DNA of 57,529 nucleotides, taken from positions 1 to 57,529 of the forward strand of contig JAYVFS010000016.1 of assembly GCA_043772905.1 (NCBI GenBank), read 5' to 3'. This stretch comes from JAAFJT01 sp043772905. Its GTDB lineage: Bacteria > Bacteroidota > Bacteroidia > Chitinophagales > Saprospiraceae. Made by a program: the position numbers and the translations under genes. Below are positions 26,984-35,468 of this stretch, piece by piece. Numbering within the stretch: position 1 is the stretch's first letter; each line of letters opens with the position of its first letter. The notes beneath the pieces were generated by a model. That model did no database searches. It had not been told where the DNA came from and saw nothing but the letters and a program-made list of their open reading frames with translations.

Positions 26984-27799
26984 TCAATAGTTTAACTCAT
27001 TTATTTTCAATATTGGATTCATCATATACGTCAACATCGAGTTGTCTTTCATCACTTCCACAACCCTAAAACCTTTGTACTCCGTTCCCCAACTGCCGCC
27101 AATATGTGCATCGAAAAGGAAAGGCACTTGACCGACCATTTTTACACCGTCTTGGTCGTGTTCATGCCCATGAAAGACCGCTTTGACATTGGGATATTTT
27201 TTTATTAATTCAAAAAAAGAAGGTGTATCAATGCCATTTTTCGTCCATTTGGCTTGTGGAATGTGTAGGAAAATGAAGACATTTTTGCGTTTTTTATGCG
27301 TTTCTAACTTCGATTGCATCCAGTCCAAATCAGGCGACAGGTATTTGCCTTCTTCATTGGAGGTGTCACCCAGTAGAATGGCATTTTTCTTTACAACAAC
27401 ATCGTGATTGAGAGGCATTTTCCAAACCTCGTTCCAATGTTCTGAAGTCACCATGTCGTGATTGCCGCGCGTAACGTAATAAGGCATAGTCAATGTGTCC
27501 AATTTCTGTTTGGTCACAGCGAGGAAAGGCTTTTCATTGTGAATAATATCGCCATTCATCACACAAAAATCTAAGGATTGCTGCTTGTGAAACGCATTTA
27601 TCTGCTGCGTTACGGTATCAAAAAGCGCATCAAACTCGGTTTTAGGTTGACCATAATGTGCATCAGAAGCGACTGCAAAACGCAGTTTTACTTTTTTACG
27701 GTTTTCAAAAACTTGAGCCGCTGTTAGTTCTTGAATGCCACCACCTAAAAGGATTGCTGAAGCAAAAGACATGTTTTTGATAAAAGACCTACGTTCCAT
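26984..27799 (-). CDS. Exported calcineurin-like metallophosphoesterase
   Basis: A 271-residue metallophosphoesterase. All metal-site motifs are visible in order: A-S-D-A-H-Y-G (D-x-H), M-N-G-D-I-I (G-D), R-G-N-H-D (G-N-H-D), L-H-I-P and F-H-G-H-E-H-D (G-H-x-H). The start is set at 27799 because M-E-R-R-S-F-I-K-N then forms a twin-arginine signal followed by a hydrophobic stretch ending Q-E-L-T-A-A. The longer frame from 27829 adds 10 residues. It acts in the periplasm on a phosphate ester that cannot be named from sequence. It is placed between the TIM-barrel and sulfatase genes of the same strand. Confidence 0.88.
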   Translation of the reverse strand: MERRSFIKNMSFASAILLGGGIQELTAAQVFENRKKVKLRFAVASDAHYGQPKTEFDALFDTVTQQINAFHKQQSLDFCVMNGDIIHNEKPFLAVTKQKLDTLTMPYYVTRGNHDMVTSEHWNEVWKMPLNHDVVVKKNAILLGDTSNEEGKYLSPDLDWMQSKLETHKKRKNVFIFLHIPQAKWTKNGIDTPSFFELIKKYPNVKAVFHGHEHDQDGVKMVGQVPFLFDAHIGGSWGTEYKGFRVVEVMKDNSMLTYMMNPILKINELNY

Positions 27800-27840
27800 A
27801 TTGATTGGTTTTTTATAATTGAAAATCAAATAGTTATAGA

Positions 27841-28006
27841 TGTGTTGATTCTACGAATCAAAAGAGGAACCATACTGAGGGGGTGTTACAAATATGTAGT
27901 CGCTAACGCGACATTAGATTTGAACGCAACTTAATGTCGCGTTAGCGACTACATATTTATAACAAACGTAACCGTTGCTTCTCCTTTGATTCGTAGAATC
28001 AACACA
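27841..28006. repeat. Nested inverted repeats containing a 12-mer
   Basis: Outer arms 27841-27862 and 27985-28006 are perfect 22-bp complements (TGTGTTGATTCTACGAATCA type). Inside lie inner perfect arms 27890-27916 and 27932-27958 (27 bp, with the GTCGCTAACGCGACATTA word) and a 12-mer at 27872-27883. The layout looks like one palindromic element inserted between the arms of another. Confidence 0.9.
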
Positions 28007-28010
28007 ATAT

Positions 28011-28952
28011 TTACCCAAATTTATACTTCGTTTTAAATCGATCTAAATCAATTTTCATGCACTCCAACGGTGTTTTATCACCATAAGATTCTTGTTCGAT
28101 GACCCAATATTTGATGTTCGTATTTTTACGAGCAAAGCCCAAAATCTCATCTAAATTCACGATGCCATCGCCCAACGTTGTGCTTTCATATTTGACACTT
28201 TCACTGTCTTTGACGTGCATGAGTTCAAAATGCTTAGGGAACATTTTAAGCCAACGCATCGGGTCAACTTTTGCCGCCGTCATGTTACCGATGTCTAATT
28301 GTTGACATACATACTTTAAATCAAAGCCTTTGAGCATGATGTCGTACAGGTATTCGTCACCAAATTTTTGCGTAAACTCGACATGATGATTGTGAAAACC
28401 AAAGCGCAAACCTGCCTTTTCGGTTATCATACCCACTTTATTGTAAATATCAATGCCGCGTTTGACGGCATCTAAATTGGTTTTGTCGGCATCAAAAGAA
28501 GGACTGATGATGTATTTTTGCCCCATCGTTAAAGCGTCTTCAATCACCTGTTTCCAAATATCGCCCATATCCTTTTTAGTGTCGTCCCAGTGTTTCATAC
28601 TGAAAACGACATGACTTGAAGGTGTTTTTAGACCCAAATCGTCTGTCATTTTGCGAAATTCCTTAGCGGAATTGCCATAAATTAAGCGTTTTGTATAGGC
28701 TTCTGGATAAATATAGGCGGCTGGCTCTACTTCTTTATAACCCATAGCGGCTATTTGCTGCAAAGTTCCTTTTGGGTCTTTTTTGACAGCATCACGAACA
28801 GAGTACAATTGCATCCCAATATGTTTGGCACGTTTCTGTTCTGAAAAAGTCATTGCGAGAGACGAAGCAACTGAGGGGGTCGCTATGACACCTCCTAAAA
28901 GAACGGCACTTTGCTTGATAAAATGACGACGTGAGCGATTGTAGTTGTTCAT
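28011..28952 (-). CDS. Tat-exported sugar phosphate isomerase/epimerase-like TIM barrel
   Basis: A 313-residue protein of the AP-endonuclease-2/xylose isomerase-like TIM-barrel family. It opens with a twin-arginine signal, R-S-R-R-H-F-I-K-Q, then a hydrophobic stretch. The barrel shows I-G-M-Q-L-Y-S-V-R-D, F-H-N-H-H-V-E-F, Q-L-D-I-G-N-M and V-I-E-Q-E-S-Y-G, which supply the usual His, Asp and Glu metal ligands. Export via Tat suggests folding with the metal in the cytoplasm. Its function is probably on a sugar released by the neighbouring GH20/sulfatase enzymes; the substrate is unknown. A near-match 12-mer (28870) encodes A-T-P-S-V-A at the signal cleavage region. Confidence 0.88.
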   Translation of the reverse strand: MNNYNRSRRHFIKQSAVLLGGVIATPSVASSLAMTFSEQKRAKHIGMQLYSVRDAVKKDPKGTLQQIAAMGYKEVEPAAYIYPEAYTKRLIYGNSAKEFRKMTDDLGLKTPSSHVVFSMKHWDDTKKDMGDIWKQVIEDALTMGQKYIISPSFDADKTNLDAVKRGIDIYNKVGMITEKAGLRFGFHNHHVEFTQKFGDEYLYDIMLKGFDLKYVCQQLDIGNMTAAKVDPMRWLKMFPKHFELMHVKDSESVKYESTTLGDGIVNLDEILGFARKNTNIKYWVIEQESYGDKTPLECMKIDLDRFKTKYKFG

Positions 28953-28996
28953 ATTCTTCTTGTTTTTGGTAAAAAAATCCTTTTGCCTTATGTTGA

Positions 28997-29004
28997 CAAA
29001 AGTA
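28997..29004 (-). promoter_or_regulatory. Candidate -7 element TACTTTTG of the glycan cluster
   Basis: On minus, TACTTTTG lies 45 bp before the TIM-barrel gene, the first gene of the five-gene minus-strand cluster. The -33 region is unclear. Confidence 0.45.
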
Positions 29005-29087
29005 GAAATGCTTACGCTAAATTAGAATAGATTTCGGCAAATGCCTTAAATCACCTTCAAAAATTTTGGTATTTTCTATTTTGCAAT

Positions 29088-29123
29088 AAAAAAGGACAAC
29101 TGTTTGAGCAGATGTCCTTTTTT
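29088..29123 (-). terminator. lysA terminator
   Basis: AAAAAAGGACA pairs with TGTCCTTTTTT, with an inner CTG/CAG pair. On minus it directly follows lysA and ends in a T run; it would work in both directions. Confidence 0.8.
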
Positions 29124-29151
29124 TATTTTGTTGTATTTAAAAAATACGTCT

Positions 29152-30387
29152 TTACACTTCAACTTCTATTTGACCTCTTACGATGTCTTCCCAAGTTTCA
29201 CGCTCACGGACAAGGTGTGCTTTGCCATTATACACCAATATTTCAGGCGGGCGGACGCGGCTGTTGTAGTTTGAAGCCATTGTAAAACTATACGCACCTG
29301 CATTTTGGATGCCCAAAATATCCCCCTCAGTAATTTGAGGCATTTCGCGGTCTTCTGCCAAGTTGTCGGTCTCACAGATATAGCCAACGACGTGATATAA
29401 CTTCTTGTCTCCCAAAGGATTTGAGACGTTTACGATTTCATGATACGCATCGTACATCATCGGACGAAGGAGGTGATTGAGTCCTGAATCCACATGCGCA
29501 AACGAAATACCAGGGTTTTGTTTGATGACTGTTACTTTGACCAAAAGTGTTCCGCACTGCGCCACAAGGAATTTGCCCGGTTCCCAAACGAGTTCCAAAT
29601 CACGACCATATTTTTTGCAAAACTCGTTGAAACGTGCTGAAACGGCTGTACCTACTTTGGGCATATTCGTGCCTTTTTCATGCGGTTTGTAAGGCACTTT
29701 GAAGCCGCCGCCGAGGTCAATATATTGCAAATCGGGGAACTGATGTGCCGCATCAAAAATCAATTCAGAGACTTTCAAAAACGTGTCAGACTCCTTAATT
29801 TCAGAACCTGTATGTTGATGTAAACCGTCAACAATTAAGCCTGTTTCAGCCATAACTTGTTGAATAACATCGAGTTGCTGAATTGAAATGCCAAATTTTG
29901 AACGCTCATGTGCCGTTGAAATCTTCAAATTGCCACCTGCCATAACAAGCGGATTGAGACGTATGCCAACTGGATATGTTGCACCATAGGTCTCTCCAAA
30001 TTGCTTCAAGAGCGATATAGAATCCAAGTGAATTTTGACACCCAAACTAACAGACTCTTGTATTTCAGACCAAGGCACACCGCTTGGCGTGAAACCAATT
30101 TGTTGTGGGGCGAAGCCTGCACGCAGGCAGAGTTTTACTTCCTCGATGCTGACGGTATCAACACATGAACCCAAGCGTTTCATAAACTTCAAAACCGACA
30201 AATTTGTCAAGGCTTTGACCGCAAAGTTAATGCGTAAGCGGTGCACATCTGAAAATGCCCCCCTCAGTATTTTGTATTGATTTTCAATGATTTGTGCATC
30301 ATAAACATAAAGTGGCGTGCCATATTGTTCGCAAAGGTCAATGGGATTGATGCCTTGAATATCGAATTGAGATCCGTTAAAATTCAT
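29152..30387 (-). CDS. lysA: Diaminopimelate decarboxylase
   Basis: A 411-residue PLP enzyme of the alanine-racemase-fold decarboxylases, which converts meso-diaminopimelate to lysine. F-A-V-K-A-L-T-N carries the PLP lysine (K58). H-E-R-S-K-F-G-I, H-Q-H-T-G-S-E-I, L-G-G-G-F-K-V-P and E-P-G-K-F-L-V-A bind PLP phosphate and substrate, and Y-I-C-E-T-D contributes the active-site Cys from the partner subunit. Length is normal. It has its own -7 box and terminator, so it is likely a single transcription unit. Two 12-mers lie inside (29322 as I-T-E-G-D, 30259 as I-L-R-G-A), both outside these motifs. Confidence 0.96.
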   Translation of the reverse strand: MNFNGSQFDIQGINPIDLCEQYGTPLYVYDAQIIENQYKILRGAFSDVHRLRINFAVKALTNLSVLKFMKRLGSCVDTVSIEEVKLCLRAGFAPQQIGFTPSGVPWSEIQESVSLGVKIHLDSISLLKQFGETYGATYPVGIRLNPLVMAGGNLKISTAHERSKFGISIQQLDVIQQVMAETGLIVDGLHQHTGSEIKESDTFLKVSELIFDAAHQFPDLQYIDLGGGFKVPYKPHEKGTNMPKVGTAVSARFNEFCKKYGRDLELVWEPGKFLVAQCGTLLVKVTVIKQNPGISFAHVDSGLNHLLRPMMYDAYHEIVNVSNPLGDKKLYHVVGYICETDNLAEDREMPQITEGDILGIQNAGAYSFTMASNYNSRVRPPEILVYNGKAHLVRERETWEDIVRGQIEVEV

Positions 30388-30438
30388 AGAAGAATTGTGT
30401 TTTTAATATTTGAAAATTGAATTGGTAAAACAAGGGCG

Positions 30439-30446
30439 CAAAATTA
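30439..30446 (-). promoter_or_regulatory. Candidate -7 element TAATTTTG of lysA
   Basis: On minus, TAATTTTG fits TAnnTTTG about 50 bp before the lysA start codon. Confidence 0.45.
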
Positions 30447-30570
30447 GTTAGAAATATTTTAATATCGAATAATGATGAACGAATGTTGAATAATGAAGTT
30501 TGAGTAAGGTTTTACCCCCCTCAGTATTTTTAGGTAATTTAGACCATTTTACCTTCTTATTATATTCCCT

Positions 30571-30605
30571 AAAAAAAGCGTCCTGCTTCGGGTGAAGCAG
30601 GACGC
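30571..30605 (-). terminator. Strong terminator after the SprB-repeat gene
   Basis: GCGTCCTGCTTC (30578-30589) pairs perfectly with GAAGCAGGACGC (30594-30605), loop of 4. On minus it is followed by seven T (30571-30577). It lies 25 bp after the stop codon. Confidence 0.92.
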
Positions 30606-30629
30606 GTGACTAAAGGATTGTTTGGAAAA

Positions 30630-33600
30630 TTATTTCAACACGGTTATGTTGCCTTTCTTAAAAAACTGCTCTCCTTGTTGGCAAACGCCTCTGACGTAGT
30701 AGCCATAAACATCGGGCGTAACGGCTTGTCCATTGTGTTTCCCGTCCCAACCGATGGTTTTATCTTTTGTTGCAAATACTTGCTCTCCCCAACGATTGTA
30801 AATAACGAATTCGACAGACGTTAAATAATCACCACGTACATATATAAGGTCATTTGTACCATCTCCATTAGGCGTAAAGGCACGTGGAATGAAAATATAC
30901 GGCTCATCGCACAGAGGGACGAGCACACGCAAGGCAACTTGGGCGGTATCGGTACAGCCAAAACCGTCTGTTACAGTGACGATAAAAGTTGTATTTTCTT
31001 TAGGTGTGGCTGCTGTCGAAGCGGCATTCGGATTGGTAACAGAACCAGCAGGCGACCACGAATAAGAATAACCTGTACCTGCTGGACCGGCGTTGAGCGT
31101 TAAAGCATCATTAACGTAAATCGTTTTTGCAGTCGCTGTTGCCTTCGCATCAACGACATGTGATTTTAAAGTAATGGTGTCTTTCAACGTACAGCCGAAC
31201 TGATTTCTGTACGTGCCGATAAGTATGCCATCTGCATTGGCGCGAACAATAGGACGAAGTGAGTCATTATTTGTAAAACCTGAAATCAAGCTTGTTGGTG
31301 ACCAAGTGACGTTTAAGCGATCCCCCGTATTCACATTTGTTACAGTTATCGGCTTATCGATACTGGCACAAAGGTCAATAGAGGATGTACGGCTGATGTT
31401 AATAGTATTATTACTGACAATAATACTATCAATTGACGAACAGTTATCAGCATTTTTACTGCGAATGTAATAGATACTTCTACCAACTGTTGGCGTAACG
31501 AGTAAAGTCGCACCTGTTCCAGCAACGGGTGTAAATGTTCGGTTGTTTGACCATTCAAAATTGCCTTCACTGCTTGTTCCTTTTAGCGTAATGCGGTTGT
31601 TGCTACAAACCGTTGTGTCATTGCCCGCATCAACCGTCACTGCATCTTTATCTGATACATTTACATTAAAAGTCACTGTATTCAAACAAGATAAATTGGT
31701 TGGAACCAATGTGACTGTAAATGTTCCCGCCCGTGAATAGGTATAATTCGGGTTATTGGCTGCTGAACCCGCCGTTGGATTGCCTGGGTCGCCAAATATC
31801 CAACGCCATTGATTGGCATTCGGACTGGTATTGAAAAACGAAATTTTGAAAGACTCGCAACTGCGTTTCCACGATAAGTCGGGTGTATTAATATTCGGTA
31901 CAGTAATGACCAAAGCCGAGTCTTTTTTGTTACAACCATAAGAGTTTGTAATCGTTACAAACGTTTTAATGGCACCAGCAAGGGCGGGCGTAATGCTTGT
32001 TGATGCTGTTGTAGCACCATTCGCCCAAAGATATTTCGGCGTAAAATTTGGGTTTTGATTATTCGCGGTTATGGTAACAGGTGTATTAACGCAAGTCATA
32101 ACGGTATCAGGCACGTCTACTTTGATAATATCCAGAGGGAATCTCAAAAGTAAAGTATCCAAACAGCCTTCAGCAGAACGCGCAATGAGACGGGCTTCAC
32201 CTTCAAGCGTACCGTATAAAACGTCTGGGCTTTTGACGGTTGACGTCCGATTTCCTGTAAACAACCATGAATAGGTGATATTGGCAGATTGTGCTGTTGA
32301 GTTATTCGTCAAACGCATAATAATACTATCACCAGTACAACCTTGTGGCTGAAGGGCTACTTGTACCTTGACCGAGCCTGTATCTACGACTCTAAGGTTA
32401 GATAATGCCGTTGTACAGCCATTACTATCTGTTATAACAACAGAATAAGTACCCACACCAAGCCCTGTACGTTCTTTAGGTTGATTCGTACCTGTCAAAT
32501 CACCCCATTTATAGGTGAAAGGTGTTGTGCCACCTATCGGTGAAATGTTAATTTGACCATTTACTTTACCGCATGAAGCGTTTGATATAGAAGGTATTGC
32601 GTTAATCGTTGATGTATTTGATGGAACAACAACTGTTGAAGATGGCGATGTACAGCCTTTTGAATCCGTTACTGTCACCGTATAGTTACCTCCAAGCAAA
32701 TTAATAATTGTTTGAGTTGTTGCGCCATTACTCCAACGGTATGTAAACGGAGCCGTACCACCTGTAACGTTTGCGACTGTTGCCGTACCTGTTGAGCCAA
32801 CGCAAATTGTTGGGGTTGCGTTAGTTGTGACTACAATATTGCTAACTCCTTGCACGTCAACTGATGTTGAACGCGTACAACCCGCTGCATCTGTAACCGT
32901 CACAAAATAAGGTCCTGCAGCTAAACCAACAATAGTGGCTGTCGTTCCGCCATTGTGCCAACTATACGTAAACGGAGATGAACCGCCTGTTACGCTTGTA
33001 ACGGATGCTGTACCTGTTGCACCGCCGCATACTGAGGGGGTCGTTGTTGTCGCTAAAACAATATTGGAGTTTGCGCCAATAACAACCGTAGTTGAAGTAG
33101 TACAGCCCGAAACATCACTTACAGTTACGGTATAAGATGCTACAGATAATCCTGAAATAGAAGCCGTTGTTGCGCCTGTACTCCATTTATATGTGAATGG
33201 TGCAGTACCGCCTGTTACACCTGTTACGGTTGCCGTACCATTTGCCCCACTACAATCCGCTTTGGTATTTGAAACCGTAATTTGAAGAGGGTTTGTTCCC
33301 TGAACTTCTACTGAACGTATGGCTCTACAGCCCACAGCATCTGTGACAGTTACAAAATATACGCCTGTTCCAACATTTGAAATTGTCTGTGTTGTCGCAC
33401 CATTGTTCCAACTATATACATAAGGTGCAGTGCCACCGCTGACACTTGAGACAGTTGCCATACCTGTATTGCCGCCGCAAGATGTTGGCGAAGAAGAAAC
33501 AATTATACTAACATTACCTTGCCCTTGTATCGTGAAGTTAGCTGTAGCCTTACATCCGCTTGCATCCGTGGCGGTCACTGTATAATTGCCCCCAGCGAGG

Positions 33601-35387
33601 TTAGATACTGTCTGGGTCGTCGCGCCGTTACTCCAAAGATAAGAATAAGGTGCTGTACCACCTGTAATAGAGGTAATACTTGCTGTACCATTTGTACCAC
33701 CACAAGTGGCATTAGCGAAAGTTGTTTGCAGAACTACATTGCTAATAGATTGAATATTAACCGATTTTGAAAAAATGCAACCGCCAGCATCTGTAACCGT
33801 CACTGTATATGTGCCAACCATAAGGTTTGAAATAGTCTGGGTTGTCGCACCATTATTCCAACGGTAAGTATAAGGTGCTGTCCCTCCTGTGATATTTGTA
33901 ACACTTGCCGTACCTGTATTGCCGCTACAAGATGTTGGTGACGAAGAAACATCAAAAGTAATATTGCCTTGTCCTAGAATCGTAAAGGAAGCCGTTGCCG
34001 TACAGCCACTTGCATCCCTTATCGTCACTGTATAACTACCCGCAGCGAGGTTTGATACTGAGGGGGTCGTTGCGCCATTACTCCAAAGATAAGTATAAGG
34101 TGCAGTGCCGCCTGAAATAGAAGTAACAGTTGCTGTACCTGTTGCACCACCACAAACCGAATTCGTAAAAGCAGTTTGTAGAACCAAATTGCCAATGGAT
34201 TGAATATTAACGGATTGCGAAGATGTACAACCTCCACCATCTGTAACAGTTACGGTATATGTACCTGCTGAAAGGTTTGAAATGGTCACTGTTGTTGCCC
34301 CATTATTCCACCGATAAGAATAATCACCGATGGAACCACCCGTCACATTAACAGTCGCTGAACCAGAGGCAACACCGCTGCAACTGGCATCGGTTTTAGT
34401 AATAATCAAGCCCAAAACACCTGTACTTATCTTGAAAAATGTATCTTTTTGACATCCCGCAACATCTGTAACGGTTACAAAATAACCGCCTTGCGCTAAG
34501 TTAGTCACTGTATTTGTCGTCGCACCTGTGCTCCAACGAACAGTTAACGGTGCCCGTCCGCCTGTTGGCATGACCGTAGCCGTAGCAGAACCCGAACATT
34601 GCCCAGTTACAGTTAAGTTCGGTTTGATAACAGCTGGTTCGAATACCGTTCCAGTCGCTACTTTGGTACAACCGAGCGCATCTGTTACCGTCACGGTGTA
34701 ATCACCGCCTGGCAAAGGGAAAATGATACCCGTTGTCGCACCGGTACTCCATAGGTATGAAAATGGTGGTGTCCCGCCGTCAACCCAAGCTTCAGCCGAG
34801 CCATCACAAGCACCTCCACAAGTTGCGGGAGTGGCGATGACCATGACTTTTAGCGGTTTGACATTGACGACTTTTGTCATCGTACAACCTTTAGTATCCG
34901 TAACGGAAAGGTGATATGAACCAATGGCAGGAGCCGTCAATGTTGCGCCATTTGTCATTTGATTCGTTCCCAAGTTGCGCCAAGCATAGGTATAGGGCGG
35001 AATACCGCCTGTTCCAGAGCCTACATAAGAAGCACCTGCCTCACATGCATTACCTATAACTGTCGCAACAGGTACAAGTAAAGTCGGTTGCCCAACAGCA
35101 AAACTTTTGGTTGTTTGGCGATTGACCGCATCCGTTACCGTAACGACGTAATTGCCAGCTGGAACGCCAGAAAGCGTTTGCCCGCCACCTTGTCCATTGC
35201 TCCAGCTATAAGAATAAGGCGCAGTGCCGCCTGTTGCAGTAGCCGTTGCTTCGCCATCCGTCCAGCTAAAACAAGTTGGTTCTTTAACAGAAACGGTGAC
35301 AGAAATGGTCTGTGCTTGTACCCCTATTGACGAGAAGGCTATAAGGGCTAAAATGCTTATTTTCAGTATTTTATAGAGACTGTTCAT
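30630..35387 (-). CDS. SprB-repeat adhesin with CHU_C (T9SS type B) terminus
   Basis: A 1585-residue surface protein. A signal peptide (about 1-25, ending V-Q-A-Q) is followed by roughly a dozen or more SprB-type repeats of about 70-75 residues, each with G-T-A-P-Y-x-Y-x-W-S-N-G-A-T-T-x-T-x-x-N-L-x-x-G-x-Y-T-V-T-V-T-D-x-x-G-C. A PKD-like domain (W-R-W-I-F-G-D-P-G, near 1220) and beta-rich domains lead to the type B domain with F-I-P-R-A-F-T-P-N-G-D-G and Y-N-R-W-G-E-Q-V-F. In Flavobacterium, SprB is the mobile gliding adhesin. It is the last gene after PorP/SprF and OmpA genes on the same strand, which probably secrete and anchor it. Two repeats carry 12-mers (33029, 34055). Confidence 0.9.
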   Translation of the reverse strand: MNSLYKILKISILALIAFSSIGVQAQTISVTVSVKEPTCFSWTDGEATATATGGTAPYSYSWSNGQGGGQTLSGVPAGNYVVTVTDAVNRQTTKSFAVGQPTLLVPVATVIGNACEAGASYVGSGTGGIPPYTYAWRNLGTNQMTNGATLTAPAIGSYHLSVTDTKGCTMTKVVNVKPLKVMVIATPATCGGACDGSAEAWVDGGTPPFSYLWSTGATTGIIFPLPGGDYTVTVTDALGCTKVATGTVFEPAVIKPNLTVTGQCSGSATATVMPTGGRAPLTVRWSTGATTNTVTNLAQGGYFVTVTDVAGCQKDTFFKISTGVLGLIITKTDASCSGVASGSATVNVTGGSIGDYSYRWNNGATTVTISNLSAGTYTVTVTDGGGCTSSQSVNIQSIGNLVLQTAFTNSVCGGATGTATVTSISGGTAPYTYLWSNGATTPSVSNLAAGSYTVTIRDASGCTATASFTILGQGNITFDVSSSPTSCSGNTGTASVTNITGGTAPYTYRWNNGATTQTISNLMVGTYTVTVTDAGGCIFSKSVNIQSISNVVLQTTFANATCGGTNGTASITSITGGTAPYSYLWSNGATTQTVSNLAGGNYTVTATDASGCKATANFTIQGQGNVSIIVSSSPTSCGGNTGMATVSSVSGGTAPYVYSWNNGATTQTISNVGTGVYFVTVTDAVGCRAIRSVEVQGTNPLQITVSNTKADCSGANGTATVTGVTGGTAPFTYKWSTGATTASISGLSVASYTVTVSDVSGCTTSTTVVIGANSNIVLATTTTPSVCGGATGTASVTSVTGGSSPFTYSWHNGGTTATIVGLAAGPYFVTVTDAAGCTRSTSVDVQGVSNIVVTTNATPTICVGSTGTATVANVTGGTAPFTYRWSNGATTQTIINLLGGNYTVTVTDSKGCTSPSSTVVVPSNTSTINAIPSISNASCGKVNGQINISPIGGTTPFTYKWGDLTGTNQPKERTGLGVGTYSVVITDSNGCTTALSNLRVVDTGSVKVQVALQPQGCTGDSIIMRLTNNSTAQSANITYSWLFTGNRTSTVKSPDVLYGTLEGEARLIARSAEGCLDTLLLRFPLDIIKVDVPDTVMTCVNTPVTITANNQNPNFTPKYLWANGATTASTSITPALAGAIKTFVTITNSYGCNKKDSALVITVPNINTPDLSWKRSCESFKISFFNTSPNANQWRWIFGDPGNPTAGSAANNPNYTYSRAGTFTVTLVPTNLSCLNTVTFNVNVSDKDAVTVDAGNDTTVCSNNRITLKGTSSEGNFEWSNNRTFTPVAGTGATLLVTPTVGRSIYYIRSKNADNCSSIDSIIVSNNTINISRTSSIDLCASIDKPITVTNVNTGDRLNVTWSPTSLISGFTNNDSLRPIVRANADGILIGTYRNQFGCTLKDTITLKSHVVDAKATATAKTIYVNDALTLNAGPAGTGYSYSWSPAGSVTNPNAASTAATPKENTTFIVTVTDGFGCTDTAQVALRVLVPLCDEPYIFIPRAFTPNGDGTNDLIYVRGDYLTSVEFVIYNRWGEQVFATKDKTIGWDGKHNGQAVTPDVYGYYVRGVCQQGEQFFKKGNITVLK

Positions 35388-35468
35388 GTCTTGTCTTTTT
35401 ATTTAATGTATCGAGATTTGGGTAATTTTTTTATTTATACGTTAGGTGAGAAGTTATCTCAACAACGC

